DNA of 64,000 nt from Thauera sp. K11 (GCF_002354895.1 NZ_CP023439.1:1550001-1614000), one strand, 5' to 3'. Positions 17,487-26,771 are shown, counted from the stretch's first letter. Made by a program: numbers and translations. The notes: a model not told the origin generated them from the letters alone.

Positions 17487-18497
17487 TCAGCCGTGCCTCG
17501 TCGCCCGCACGCATTCGCGCACGAGGCCGGGGCCGCGGTAGATCAGTCCGCTATAGAGCTGCACCAGCACCGCGCCGGCCTCCAGCTTCGCGCGTGCGCC
17601 GCGTCCGTCCAGCACGCCGCCCGCGGCGATGATGGGAAGCTCGCCGCCGAGCGCATCGGCCAACTGGCGCACGACCGCCGTGGAAGCCTCGAACACCGGG
17701 GCGCCCGACAGTCCGCCCGCCTGCTCGGCGAAGCGCACGCCCTGCACCTTGTCGCGCGCGATCGTGGTGTTGGTCGCGATCACCGCGTCGATGCGGTGGC
17801 GGCGCAGCGCGTCGGCGATGCTGATGATCTGGGGCGGCTCCAGGTCGGGCGCGATCTTGAGCGCGAGCGGCACGTAGCGGCCGTGGACGTCGGCGAGCCG
17901 GGCCTGCGCCGCCTTCAGCCTGCCGAGCAGGTCGTCCAGTTCGGATTCGCCCTGCAACTGGCGCAGGTTCTGGGTGTTGGGCGAGGAAATGTTGACCGCG
18001 ACATAGCTCGCCAGCGCATAGACCTTGTCGAGGCAGGCGAGATAGTCGTCGGCGGCACGCTCGATCGGCGTGTCGAAGTTCTTGCCGATGTTGATGCCGA
18101 GGATGCCGCGGTACCTGGCCGCCTTCACGTTGGCGGCCAGCACGTCCACGCCGTGGTTGTTGAAGCCCATGCGGTTGATGATGCCGCGCACTTCGGGCAG
18201 GCGGAACATGCGCGGGCGCGGGTTGCCGGGCTGCGGGCGCGGCGTGACGGTGCCGATCTCGAGGAAGCCGAAGCCGAACCGCGCCAGCCCCTGGATGGCT
18301 TCGCCGTTCTTGTCGAGCCCGGCCGCGAGGCCGATGCGGTTGGGGAAGCGCAGGCCCATCACGTCGATGGCCTCGCCCGGCTCGGGACTGGCCGGCGGCA
18401 GCAGGCGGCCGACGAGGCTCAGCGCGCCGATGGCGAATTCGTGGGCGGTTTCCGGATCGAGCGAAAACAGGAAAGGGCGGACGATGTCGTAGAGCAT
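17487..18497 (-). CDS. pyrD: Dihydroorotate dehydrogenase (quinone), class 2
   Basis: 336 residues, normal for the membrane-associated class 2 enzyme. Visible are the N-terminal amphipathic region, [11 protein letters not shown] (FMN site), the NRMGFNN loop, the catalytic Ser region [17 protein letters not shown], and the glycine-rich phosphate site AAGGVLDG. It oxidises dihydroorotate to orotate, passing electrons to quinone. It is transcribed leftwards after bpt, with 40 nt between the genes. In many betaproteobacteria pyrD lies beside bpt and aat, as here. Confidence 0.97.
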   Translation of the reverse strand: MLYDIVRPFLFSLDPETAHEFAIGALSLVGRLLPPASPEPGEAIDVMGLRFPNRIGLAAGLDKNGEAIQGLARFGFGFLEIGTVTPRPQPGNPRPRMFRLPEVRGIINRMGFNNHGVDVLAANVKAARYRGILGINIGKNFDTPIERAADDYLACLDKVYALASYVAVNISSPNTQNLRQLQGESELDDLLGRLKAAQARLADVHGRYVPLALKIAPDLEPPQIISIADALRRHRIDAVIATNTTIARDKVQGVRFAEQAGGLSGAPVFEASTAVVRQLADALGGELPIIAAGGVLDGRGARAKLEAGAVLVQLYSGLIYRGPGLVRECVRATRHG

Positions 18498-18537
18498 CGC
18501 CCGATTGTAGCGACTGGGCTGCGTCTTGTGCGATGCA

Positions 18538-19269
18538 CTATGCGCGCGGCGCCGCGTCCAGCGCGACCCATTCGCCGTTGCGATAGCGCTCCAGCGGCCT
18601 GAACCGCACCTTGTACGCCATCTTGGGGCTCTCCGCGATCCAGTAGCCCAGGTACAGGTAGGGCAGGCCGATCTGGCGACAGGCTTCGATCTGCCACAGG
18701 ATGCCGTAGGTCCCGTAGGCGGCGCGGGAGACGTCGGGATCGAAGAAGGTATAGACGCTGGAAAGGCCGTCGTTGAGGCGGTCGATGACGCTCACCATGC
18801 GCAGCGCACCGTCTTCGCGGAACTCCACCAGCCGGGTGTCGACATGGCTCTGCAGCAGGAAGTGGGTGTATTGCTCGCGGTTGTCGAGATCCATTCCGCC
18901 GCCGGGGTGGCGCGTGGCCTGGTAGCGCTGGTACAGCGCGTAGTGTTCCTCGGAGTAGGCCAGCGGATGCTCGAACGGGCGCAGGCCGGCATGCTGCGCC
19001 CAGGCCCGCCGCTGGCTGCGCGCGGGGATGAAGCGTTCGACGGGGATGCGCACCGGCACACAGGCGTTGCAGTCGTCGCAGTGCGGGCGATAGGTGAAGA
19101 CGCCGCTGCGGCGGAAGCCGCGGCGCACGAGTTCGCTGTACAGCCCGGTGTCGATCAGGTGGCCCGGCGTCGCGACCTGCGATCGCGCATTGCGATCGGG
19201 CAGGTAGGAGCATGCGTAAGGTGCCGTCGCGTAGAACTGGATCAGCGCGTAAGGATAGTCCCTCTGCAT
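18538..19269 (-). CDS. bpt: Aspartate/glutamate leucyltransferase
   Basis: 243 residues, typical of the bacterial ATE1/Bpt family. The N-terminal cysteine cluster CDDCNACVP (about residues 64-72) and the C-terminal GNAT-like core, with [15 protein letters not shown] near 210-224, are characteristic. It transfers Leu from Leu-tRNA onto N-terminal Asp or Glu, producing substrates for ClpS/ClpAP. It lies 27 nt downstream of aat, so both N-degron transferases are one transcript, itself linked by overlap to fbpC. Confidence 0.96.
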   Translation of the reverse strand: MQRDYPYALIQFYATAPYACSYLPDRNARSQVATPGHLIDTGLYSELVRRGFRRSGVFTYRPHCDDCNACVPVRIPVERFIPARSQRRAWAQHAGLRPFEHPLAYSEEHYALYQRYQATRHPGGGMDLDNREQYTHFLLQSHVDTRLVEFREDGALRMVSVIDRLNDGLSSVYTFFDPDVSRAAYGTYGILWQIEACRQIGLPYLYLGYWIAESPKMAYKVRFRPLERYRNGEWVALDAAPRA

Positions 19270-19296
19270 CGTGCAATCCCTGCGGTAGTTGCTGCC

Positions 19297-20004
19297 TCAA
19301 TCCCACGGCAGCGATGCCAGCGCATCGCTTTCCCACTTCGCCGGTAGAGGGCCTTCCCGCGTCCAATGCACGAGGCCCTCGGCGAACAGGGCGCGCGGAA
19401 TCTCGCGCGCGCCCATCGACTGCAGGTGGGCGGTGGTCATCTGGCAGTCGATGAGCGCATAGTCGCGCAGCTCCAGGAGCCGCGCCAGATGCGCGAGGGC
19501 CACCTTCGAGGCATCGGTCACGCGCGCGAACATGGATTCGCCGAAGAACACGCGCCCCACGGCCATGCCGTACAGCCCGCCCACCAGTTGGCCGTTTTGC
19601 CAACATTCGACACTGTGTGCATGACCCAGTTCATGCATTGCGCGATAGGCCGCCTGGATGCTGCCGGTGATCCAGGTGCCGCAACTGCCCTCGCGCGGCG
19701 CGGCGCAGGCGGCCACGACGCGGACGAAGGCGGTGTCCAGGCGAAGCTCGAATTCCCTGCGCCGCAGGCGCTTGCGCAGCGAACGGCTGATGCGGATCTC
19801 GGCCGGCGGCAGCACCAGCCGCGGGTCCGGGCTCCACCACAGGATGGGCTCGCCCTCGCTGAACCACGGAAAGATGCCGTGGCGATAGGCTTCGAGCAGC
19901 CAGGGCGGACTGAGTGCGCCGCCGGCGGCGAGCAGTCCGTTCGGCTCGGCCAGTGCGCGGTCGACGGGCGGAAACGCCGGCCGCCCCACGAGCCAGGGAA
20001 TCAT
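19297..20004 (-). CDS. aat: Leucyl/phenylalanyl-tRNA-protein transferase
   Basis: 235 residues. Family motifs include GLLAAGGALSPPWLLEAYRHGIFPWF (about residues 23-48), ILWWSPDPR, and FFGESMF with the catalytic-region DCQ (IDCQMTTAHL) near 190. It attaches Leu or Phe to N-terminal Lys/Arg in the N-degron pathway. The ATG overlaps the fbpC stop by 4 nt (ATGA), which fixes the start and couples aat to the ferric transporter ATPase gene. Confidence 0.97.
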   Translation of the reverse strand: MIPWLVGRPAFPPVDRALAEPNGLLAAGGALSPPWLLEAYRHGIFPWFSEGEPILWWSPDPRLVLPPAEIRISRSLRKRLRRREFELRLDTAFVRVVAACAAPREGSCGTWITGSIQAAYRAMHELGHAHSVECWQNGQLVGGLYGMAVGRVFFGESMFARVTDASKVALAHLARLLELRDYALIDCQMTTAHLQSMGAREIPRALFAEGLVHWTREGPLPAKWESDALASLPWD

Positions 20005-21104
20005 GCGGCGAACCGGATCACGGCCTCGCGGGCAGGCGCGGAGTCGTCGCGGAAGGCCACCACGTGATCGACGTCGAGGCGGATGCCGATGCTCTCGCCG
20101 ATGCAGTGGTTGTGATGGCTGGGCACCAGCGACAGCACTTTCGCGCCGCTGTCCAGCCGCAGCGTGTACAGGATGTCGGCGCCGCGGAATGCCTTGTGCG
20201 CCACCTGCGCCTTCAGCGGGCTGTCGTCGTCGTGGATGATGTCGTCGGGCCGCAGCAGCACGTCCACCCGGCAGCCCTTGCCGCACGTGCCGCAGCCGAT
20301 GCTGCACTCGAGCGGCACGGCGCTGCGCAGCGTGCCGAGTTCGACCTCGACCTGGTGTTCGTTGAGCACCACGCCAGGCAGGAACACGCCCTGGCCGATG
20401 AAATCGGCGACGAAGCGGTTGGCCGGGCGGTGGTAGAGGTTGTACGGCGTGTCCCACTGCTGGATGCGGCCCTGGTGCATGATGCCGATCTCGTCGGCCA
20501 CGGCGAATGCTTCGTGCTGGTCGTGGGTCACGAGGATGGCGGTGGTGTGTGTCGCCTTGATGATGTCGCGCACCTCGTGCGACAGCCGCTCGCGCAGTTC
20601 CACGTCCAGGTTGGAGAAAGGCTCGTCCAGCAGCAGCAGGCTGGGGCGCGGCGCCAGCGCGCGTGCGAGGGCGACGCGCTGCTGCTGCCCCCCCGACATC
20701 TCGTGTGGGTACTTGCCGTCCTGGTCGGCCAGACCCACCAGGCCGAGGAGTTCCTCGACGCGCGCGCGCCGCGCCGCGGCCTCTTCGCCGCGCAGGCCGA
20801 ACGCGATGTTCTCCGCCACCGTCAGGTGGGGGAAGAGGGCGTAGTCCTGGAACACCATGCCGATGCGGCGGCGCTCGGGCGGCACGTGCGTGCGGTTGCC
20901 GCTGACGGTCGTGCCGTCGAGGCGGATCTCGCCGGCGGCAAGCGGCTCGAAACCCGCGATGCATCGCAGCACCGTCGTCTTGCCGCAGCCCGACGGCCCG
21001 AGCAGGCAGCCGATCCGCCCTTTTTCCAGGCGCAGGGAGAGATGGCGCACCACTTCCTGGCTGCCGAAGGCCAGGTCGATGTCGATGAGTTCGAGATGAG
21101 ACAT
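20001..21104 (-). CDS. fbpC: Ferric iron ABC transporter ATP-binding protein with a four-cysteine C-terminal insert
   Basis: 367 residues. Walker A is GPSGCGKT at 36-43, the ABC signature MSGGQQQR near 136-143, and Walker B LLLLDEP near 157-162. The C-terminal OB-like regulatory region (about 240-367) matches the FbpC/AfuC branch. Unusually it carries Cys267, Cys271, Cys274 and Cys278 in the pattern CxxxCxxCGKGC, able to bind a metal or Fe-S cluster. The gene is divergent from fbpB across 149 nt, and fbpA lies 5 kb away. The start has MSHLELID; a longer upstream frame lacks homology. Iron as substrate is inferred from FbpA type and context. Confidence 0.9.
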   Translation of the reverse strand: MSHLELIDIDLAFGSQEVVRHLSLRLEKGRIGCLLGPSGCGKTTVLRCIAGFEPLAAGEIRLDGTTVSGNRTHVPPERRRIGMVFQDYALFPHLTVAENIAFGLRGEEAAARRARVEELLGLVGLADQDGKYPHEMSGGQQQRVALARALAPRPSLLLLDEPFSNLDVELRERLSHEVRDIIKATHTTAILVTHDQHEAFAVADEIGIMHQGRIQQWDTPYNLYHRPANRFVADFIGQGVFLPGVVLNEHQVEVELGTLRSAVPLECSIGCGTCGKGCRVDVLLRPDDIIHDDDSPLKAQVAHKAFRGADILYTLRLDSGAKVLSLVPSHHNHCIGESIGIRLDVDHVVAFRDDSAPAREAVIRFAA

Positions 21105-21175
21105 TGAGTGCAGCGGGCGACGGGCCGGGACCGTGCGGATATGAGATTTCGCGATTATTACACCCGGGCAGGCCA

Positions 21176-21198
21176 AATGCGATCAATTATAATTTACC
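21176..21198. promoter_or_regulatory. AT-rich divergent promoter region fbpC/fbpB with palindrome AATTATAATT
   Basis: In an otherwise very GC-rich region the stretch around 21185-21194 holds a perfect 10-nt palindrome and extended A/T sequence that could contain a -10 element and a degenerate Fur site. The match to the Fur consensus is weak. Divergent iron-transport genes on both sides support iron control. Confidence 0.4.
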
Positions 21199-21253
21199 TT
21201 CCAAAGGCGGCGCGCCACGGTGCCGCACACGAACGAACAACAACGGAATCACC

Positions 21254-22924
21254 ATGAAATGTCTGGGTGGGCCGGGTCCGCTTGCGCGGCTCGGGCAGAG
21301 TGGATTCGCGCTCACGGCGACGGCGGCGGTGATCGCGCTGCTGATCGCCGCGCCGGTGCTGTCGGTGTTTTCCAGCATCTTCGTCGGCGGTACCGGCGCC
21401 ACGTGGGCCCATCTCGCCGACACCGTCCTCGGCGAATTCGTGCTGAACACGGTCGTGCTGTGCATCGGCGTGGGGCTTGGGGTCGGATCGATCGGCGTGA
21501 CCTGCGCCTGGCTGACGACGATGCTCGATTTTCCAGGGCGCCGCTTCTTCGAGTGGGCGCTGGTGCTGCCGATGGCCGTGCCGGCCTACGTCATGGCCTA
21601 TGTCTATACCGATTTCCTGCAGTTCGTCGGTCCGGTGCAGACGGCCTTGCGCGAGACCTTCGGCTGGCGCGCCGGCCAGTACTGGTTTCCGGACGTGCGC
21701 ACGGTGGGCGGGGCGGTGGCGATGTTCATGTTCGTCCTCTACCCGTATTGCTACATGCTTGCCCGCGCGGCCTTCCTCGAACGTGCCGGCGGCATGCTGG
21801 AAGCGGGGCGCTCGCTGGGCCTGGGGCCGTGGAGCTGCTTTTTCCGCGTGTCGCTGCCGCTCGCCCGTCCGGCCGTGGTGGCGGGTGTCGCGCTGGCGCT
21901 GATGGAGACCCTGGCCGATTTCGGCACGGTTTCGTATTTCGGCGTGCAGACCTTCACCACCGGCATCTACCGCGCATGGTTCTCCCTCGGCGACCGCATC
22001 GCCGCCGCGCAACTGTCGGCCCTGCTGCTCGGCTTCGTCATCGTCGTGCTCGCGCTGGAGCGCGCCACGCGCGGGCGGGCGCGCTTCCACAACACCTCGC
22101 GCCAGCAGGTGGCGCCGGCCCGGCTGCGCCTGCCGGCGGGCTGGGGGCTGCTGGCGGCCTTCGCCTGCTTCATGCCGCTGCTGCTGGGCTTTGTGCTGCC
22201 GGCCGGGCTGCTGCTCGAGATGACCCTCACGGAGGGCGATGCGCAGTTCGGCGAACGCTTCCTGCACCTGGCACGCAACAGCTTCGTGCTGGCGGCGCTG
22301 GCGGCGGTGCTGGCGGTGGCGCTGGCGGTGGTGCTGGCATATGCGGCGCGGCTGGCGCGTTCGCGCCTGCCGTATCTGCTCAACCGGGTCGTGGCCCTGG
22401 GCTATGCGGTGCCCGGTTCGGTGATCGCGGTGGGCGTGCTGATTCCGCTCACCCGGCTGGATGCGCATCTGGCCCAGTGGTGGAAGGCCATGTTCGGCGT
22501 CAATCCGGGCCTCTTGATCACCGGAGGCATCGGCGCGCTGATCTATGCCTACCTCGCGCGCTTCCTGACGGTGGCGCTGCAGGCGGTGGAAGGCAGCCTG
22601 GCCAAGATCACGCCGAGCATGGACGACGCGTCGCGCAGCCTCGGCCTGGGCCGCTGGGCGACGCTGCGCCGGGTACATGTGCCGATGCTGCGTGGCTCCC
22701 TGCTGACGGCGGTGCTGCTGGTCTTCGTGGATGTGATGAAGGAACTGCCCGCGACCCTGGTGATCCGGCCTTTCAACTTCGACACGCTGGCGACGCAGGC
22801 CCATACGCTGGCGGCCGACGAGCGCCTGGCCGAGGCGTCGACCGCGGCGCTGACCATCGTCGCCGTCGGCCTGCTGCCGATGTTCGCGATCTCGCGCCAG
22901 ATCGTGGGCAGGCGCAGGCGCTGA
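21254..22924 (+). CDS. fbpB: Ferric iron ABC transporter permease (fused two-domain)
   Basis: 556 residues with about twelve membrane helices in two BPD_transp_1 domains. Two EAA loops are visible: LEAGRSLGLGPWSCFFRVSLP near residue 195 and MDDASRSLGLGRWATLRRVHVP near 455-476. This fused layout is typical of FbpB/AfuB/SfuB permeases. It forms the channel for periplasmic Fe3+ delivered by FbpA, energised by FbpC. The ATG at MKCLGGPG is chosen since upstream residues overlap the divergent promoter. fbpA is separated from it by a cyclase gene on the same strand. Confidence 0.95.
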   Translation: MKCLGGPGPLARLGQSGFALTATAAVIALLIAAPVLSVFSSIFVGGTGATWAHLADTVLGEFVLNTVVLCIGVGLGVGSIGVTCAWLTTMLDFPGRRFFEWALVLPMAVPAYVMAYVYTDFLQFVGPVQTALRETFGWRAGQYWFPDVRTVGGAVAMFMFVLYPYCYMLARAAFLERAGGMLEAGRSLGLGPWSCFFRVSLPLARPAVVAGVALALMETLADFGTVSYFGVQTFTTGIYRAWFSLGDRIAAAQLSALLLGFVIVVLALERATRGRARFHNTSRQQVAPARLRLPAGWGLLAAFACFMPLLLGFVLPAGLLLEMTLTEGDAQFGERFLHLARNSFVLAALAAVLAVALAVVLAYAARLARSRLPYLLNRVVALGYAVPGSVIAVGVLIPLTRLDAHLAQWWKAMFGVNPGLLITGGIGALIYAYLARFLTVALQAVEGSLAKITPSMDDASRSLGLGRWATLRRVHVPMLRGSLLTAVLLVFVDVMKELPATLVIRPFNFDTLATQAHTLAADERLAEASTAALTIVAVGLLPMFAISRQIVGRRRR

Positions 22925-23048
22925 GGACGGCGGCGCGCACGCCGGAAGGCACCCGGGGCGCGTCGGGCCCCGGTGGCGGGCGATAATCGGCGCGCGACGG
23001 TGAAGATTGCTGCCGGAGGCAGACCGGGCGCAGATGGAGATTTTCTTG

Positions 23049-25208
23049 ATGAGTCATTCGACGGCCGCGGGCCTCGGAGGGGCGCGCGGAGGGCGGCGGG
23101 GGCCGCTCTTCTGGATGTCCGCCGCGACGGCGCTGTTCGTGCTTTGCATCGCATTGCCGGCGGCAAAGGTCTTTTCCAGCCCGCACCAGTATCTGCCGCT
23201 GCATACCGCGCTGGAGTTCATCAGCATCACCGTGTCCGCGATGGTGTTCGCGCTGGGCTGGAACCTGCGCGACACCGAACGCGGCAGCCGCCTGGTATGG
23301 CTCGGCGCGGTGTTCCTGAGCGTCGCGGTGATCGACTTCGGGCATACCCTCGTGTTCGAAGGCATGCCGGACTTCATCGGCGCCAGCGACAGGGAAAAGG
23401 CGATCGGCCTCTGGCTCGCGGGGCGGTTCGTCGCGGTCTGCGGACTGTTCGCCGTGGTGTTCCTGCGTCCCGGGCGCTGGTCCGGCCGCAGGGCCGCGGG
23501 CGTCAATGCCGGCATGCTGGCGCTGGCAGCGCTGTGGTGGTGGCTCGCCCTCGCGCATCAGGATCTGCTGCCGCGCACGATGATTCAGGGGGCCGGCCTG
23601 ACGCCACTGAAGATCGGCGTCGAGTACGGCCTGACCGCCTTCCATCTGCTGGTGGCGGTGCTGCTCTACCGGCGCGGCCGGCGGGACCGGGACGAGACGC
23701 TGTCGTGGCTGGCCGCCGCCACCTGGGTGCTGGGCCTCGCGGAACTCTTCCTGACGCTCTACGTCGAGGTTTCGGACGTCTTCAACGTGCTCGGACACTT
23801 CTACAAGGTGGCCGCCTTCATGATGATCTACCGGGCCCTCTTCGTGTCGGGGGTGAGGGGGCCGCATGCCGCGCTGGAGGGCGAGCGCGCACTGTTGCGG
23901 GCGCTGATCGACTCCGTACCCGACCAGATCGCCTTCAAGGACACGCGGGGCGCCTATCTGGGCTGCAACCGCGCGTTCTCCGACTGCCACGGCCATCCGG
24001 AACACGAGATCCTCGGCTGCACCGATGCGGAAATGGCGCGGCTCGGGCCGTGGCCGCCGGGCGGGGGCGCAACCCGGGAGCCCTCAGCCACGCCCGAGCG
24101 CCAGGAGGAATGGGTCGTCTGCCGCGACGGCGGCCGCAGGCTGCTGGACACCATGCGCATTCCGTTCCGCGCGCTGGACGGAACGTTGCTGGGCGAGATC
24201 GGCATCAGCCGCGACATCACCGATCGCCGCTGGATCGAGGAACAGCTCGCGGCGAGCGAGCGGCGCTTGTCCCTGGCGCTGGAATCGGCGTCGCTGGGCT
24301 TGTGGGACTGGCACGTCCCGAGCGGCTGGGTCAGCTACGACGCCCAGTGGGCCGGGATGCTCGGCCGGGCGCAGAACGAGATCGAGCCGACCCTGGAGAG
24401 CTGGGAAGGGCTGGTCCATCCTGGCGACTGGCCCACCATCCGCGCATCGCTCGAGCCGCACCTGCGCGGCGACACGGCGCGCTACGCCTGCGAGCATCGG
24501 CTGCGCCACAAGGATGGCCACTGGGTGTGGGTGCTGGCTTCGGGCAGTGTCATCGAGCGCGACGAGGAAGGCGCCCCGGTCCGCGTCGTCGGCATCCACC
24601 AGGACATCTCGGCGCGAAAGGCGCTGGAGGAGCGTCTGGTGCAGCAGGCGACGAGCGATCCGCTGACCGGCCTGGCCAATCGGCGGTATTTCGATGCCGC
24701 GCTGGCCAACGAGCTTGCCCGCGTGCGGCGCAAGGTGGGCCAGGCAGCGGTGGTGCTGCTGGACCTCGATCACTTCAAGCGCATCAACGACCGATGGGGG
24801 CACGCCGCCGGTGACGCGGTGCTCAAGCACTTCACCGCGCTGGTCGGAGCGCGCCTGCGCGACAGCGACATGTTCGCGCGCCTGGGCGGCGAGGAATTCG
24901 CCATCCTGCTGCCCGGCGTGGACCTGGTCGGGGCGTTCCGCACCGCCGAGCGGTTGCGCCGCATGGTGGCGGACAGCCCGGCGCGTGGTGAATTCGGCGA
25001 GGTGCAGGTGACCGTCAGCGCAGGCGTGGCGACTCTGCGGGCCGGCGATGCCGGGCCGGCCGATGCGCTCGCGCGTGCCGACGAGGCGTTGTACCGCGCC
25101 AAGGACTCGGGACGGAACCGGACGGTGATGGAAAGGGACGACAGCGCCGGGCCGCCGTCCCTTGCCGGCGAGCCCGCGCGGGCGGACGCGCCGGGAGGCG
25201 GCCGGTAG
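23049..25208 (+). CDS. Membrane diguanylate cyclase, MASE3-PAS-PAS-GGDEF
   Basis: 719 residues. The N-terminal 245 residues hold seven or so membrane helices in MASE3 pattern. Two PAS/PAC units follow (about 275-390 and 405-530), then a GGDEF domain (about 535-695) with active site GGEEF at 613-617. The inhibitory I-site RDSD is at 604-607, so feedback by c-di-GMP is possible. It makes c-di-GMP from GTP at the inner membrane in response to an unknown signal. The ATG with GGAGA upstream is preferred over one five codons earlier. It sits between fbpB and the convergent fbpA, which suggests but does not prove a link to iron. Confidence 0.93.
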   Translation: MSHSTAAGLGGARGGRRGPLFWMSAATALFVLCIALPAAKVFSSPHQYLPLHTALEFISITVSAMVFALGWNLRDTERGSRLVWLGAVFLSVAVIDFGHTLVFEGMPDFIGASDREKAIGLWLAGRFVAVCGLFAVVFLRPGRWSGRRAAGVNAGMLALAALWWWLALAHQDLLPRTMIQGAGLTPLKIGVEYGLTAFHLLVAVLLYRRGRRDRDETLSWLAAATWVLGLAELFLTLYVEVSDVFNVLGHFYKVAAFMMIYRALFVSGVRGPHAALEGERALLRALIDSVPDQIAFKDTRGAYLGCNRAFSDCHGHPEHEILGCTDAEMARLGPWPPGGGATREPSATPERQEEWVVCRDGGRRLLDTMRIPFRALDGTLLGEIGISRDITDRRWIEEQLAASERRLSLALESASLGLWDWHVPSGWVSYDAQWAGMLGRAQNEIEPTLESWEGLVHPGDWPTIRASLEPHLRGDTARYACEHRLRHKDGHWVWVLASGSVIERDEEGAPVRVVGIHQDISARKALEERLVQQATSDPLTGLANRRYFDAALANELARVRRKVGQAAVVLLDLDHFKRINDRWGHAAGDAVLKHFTALVGARLRDSDMFARLGGEEFAILLPGVDLVGAFRTAERLRRMVADSPARGEFGEVQVTVSAGVATLRAGDAGPADALARADEALYRAKDSGRNRTVMERDDSAGPPSLAGEPARADAPGGGR

Positions 25209-25227
25209 CGGCCGCCCGCGGACGGGC

Positions 25228-26253
25228 TCAGCGGAAGCCGGCGCGGTCGAAGATGCGCTGCGCTTCGGCCACCGTCTTGGCCAGATCGCCGACGGGCAGG
25301 GTGTCGGCCTTGAACGGGCCGAGCTTGGTCAGCGCCGGGTTGTCGACCTTCACGCTGGCTACCACCGGCCATTCGTTGTTGCCGTCGGCGAAATAGATCT
25401 GGGCCTTGTCCGACGCGAGATACTCGAGGAACTTCACCGCGGCTTCCTTGTGCGGCGCGTTCTTCAGCATCCCGGCGCCCGAGATGTTGATGTGCGTGCC
25501 CCAGCTCTGCTGGTTCGGCCACACCGCCTTGACGCGCGCGGCGACGGCCTGGTCTTCGCGCTTGTCCGAGTTCATCAGGCGGGCGAGGTAGTAGCTGTTG
25601 GCGATCGCCACGCCGCACTCGCCGGCTGCCACCGCCTTGATCTGATCGGTGTCGCCGCCCTTGGGGGCGCGTGCGAAGTTGGCGACCACGCCGCGGGCCC
25701 ATTCCTCCGTCTTGGCCGCGCCGTTGTGCTGGATCAGCGCCGCGCCGAGCGACAGGTTGTAGGGGTGGCTGCCCGAGCGCGTGCACACCTTGCCCTTCAG
25801 GGCCGGATCGGCCAGTTGCTCGTAGGTCTGCACCTGCTCGGCCTTGACCAGTTCGGGGTTGTAGACGATCAGGCGCGCGCGGGTCGAGTACGAGAACCAG
25901 TCCTGGGTGCGCAGGTGGGACGGAATGCGGTCTTCCAGGAACGCGGACCTGACCGGCGCGAAGATGCCGAACTCGTCGGCCCTGGCCAGACGCGACGCAT
26001 CGACGGTGATGAACACGTCGGCGGGGCTGTTGGCCTGCTCGTTGCGGATGCGCTCGAGCAGTTCGTCTTCCTTCGCCTCGATGCGGTTGATCTTGATGCC
26101 CGTCTGCTTCGTGAATTCTGCGTAGAGATCCTCGTCGGTCTGGTAGTGGCGGGCGGAATACAGGTTCAGTTCGGTATCGGCGGCCTGGACGTGCATCGCG
26201 GTGGCGCCGAATGCGGCGAGCAGCGTCGAGACCAGGATCTTTTTCAGCATCAT
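25228..26253 (-). CDS. fbpA: Ferric iron ABC transporter periplasmic binding protein
   Basis: 341 residues with a signal peptide ending VQAAD (about residue 25). YSARHYQTDEDLY near the start of the mature protein and NSYYLARL near residue 210 (paired Tyr ligands for Fe3+) match the FbpA/FutA group. It binds Fe3+ in the periplasm and delivers it to FbpBC. A single ATG pair (MM) starts the gene, and 58-106 nt upstream lies a strong inverted repeat of Fur-box character shared with a divergent gene. It converges on the cyclase gene with 19 nt between the stops. Confidence 0.96.
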   Translation of the reverse strand: MMLKKILVSTLLAAFGATAMHVQAADTELNLYSARHYQTDEDLYAEFTKQTGIKINRIEAKEDELLERIRNEQANSPADVFITVDASRLARADEFGIFAPVRSAFLEDRIPSHLRTQDWFSYSTRARLIVYNPELVKAEQVQTYEQLADPALKGKVCTRSGSHPYNLSLGAALIQHNGAAKTEEWARGVVANFARAPKGGDTDQIKAVAAGECGVAIANSYYLARLMNSDKREDQAVAARVKAVWPNQQSWGTHINISGAGMLKNAPHKEAAVKFLEYLASDKAQIYFADGNNEWPVVASVKVDNPALTKLGPFKADTLPVGDLAKTVAEAQRIFDRAGFR

Positions 26254-26310
26254 GCGTCAGCCTTCGGGTGTGTGTGGAGGTGGCGCGATACTAACGAGAC
26301 GGGTTCGCAA

Positions 26311-26359
26311 TTGCAAATGATTCGTATCTAGTTAAAATGCAAATACGAATCGTTCGCAA
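26311..26359. promoter_or_regulatory. Twin Fur-like sites between fbpA and the DUF2325 gene
   Basis: TTGCAAATGATTCGTAT and ATACGAATCGTTCGCAA form a 17-bp inverted repeat with 15 matching positions, separated by 15 nt of AT-rich sequence (TAGTTAAAAT). Each arm resembles a Fur half-palindrome. One arm lies about 60 nt from fbpA and the other 14 nt from the DUF2325 ATG, so one repressor could control both directions. Fur is the likely ligand given fbpA, by inference. Confidence 0.65.
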
Positions 26360-26372
26360 AAGGACAGCAGTC

Positions 26373-26705
26373 ATGAATGCACTCATCGTCGGCGCCGATC
26401 GCCTGGGCAACATCCCCGACGTGCTCGAGGAGTTCGGCATCCGCGTCGCCGCGCACGTCAGCGGGCGCGACAGCAGCCATCAGCGGCGCGGCGCGTCGCT
26501 CCCGGCGGGAATCCAGTTGGTCATCCTGTTCACCGATTTCCTCGGCCACAACGTGATGCAGCGCTTTCGCGACGCGGCAACGCGCGAAAAGGTCATGGTG
26601 GTGTGCTGCCGGCGTTCGGTGTGTGCGCTGCAGCAGGCGCTCGGCCGGCGCATGGCCGAACGCTGCGACGCCTGCGGCAAGGGATGCGCGCGTCAGCGCG
26701 CGTGA
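26373..26705 (+). CDS. DUF2325 family protein with Cys-rich tail, divergent from fbpA
   Basis: 110 residues from an ATG preceded by AAAGGACAG. The core MNALIVGADRLGNIPDVL...VILFTDFLGHNVM fits DUF2325, a small Rossmann-like domain. Six cysteines follow: Cys78, 79, 84 and then Cys98, 101, 105 in CDACGKGC. The same CxxCGKGC string occurs in the C-terminal insert of FbpC encoded 5 kb away. The promoter overlaps the Fur-like repeat, so expression is probably iron-repressed. A role in iron sensing, trafficking or Fe-S binding is inferred; no function is established for the family. Confidence 0.8.
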   Translation: MNALIVGADRLGNIPDVLEEFGIRVAAHVSGRDSSHQRRGASLPAGIQLVILFTDFLGHNVMQRFRDAATREKVMVVCCRRSVCALQQALGRRMAERCDACGKGCARQRA

Positions 26706-26771
26706 GTATCGGGGAAGGATCGGCCGGGGAGGGCGGGCACCGCGCATGGCCGGATGCGGCCGGCGCGGCGC

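Noticed and set aside
19297..21186. Possible Aat fused to an upstream domain
   Set aside because: The added part is an out-of-frame reading of fbpC. The aat ATG overlaps the fbpC stop.
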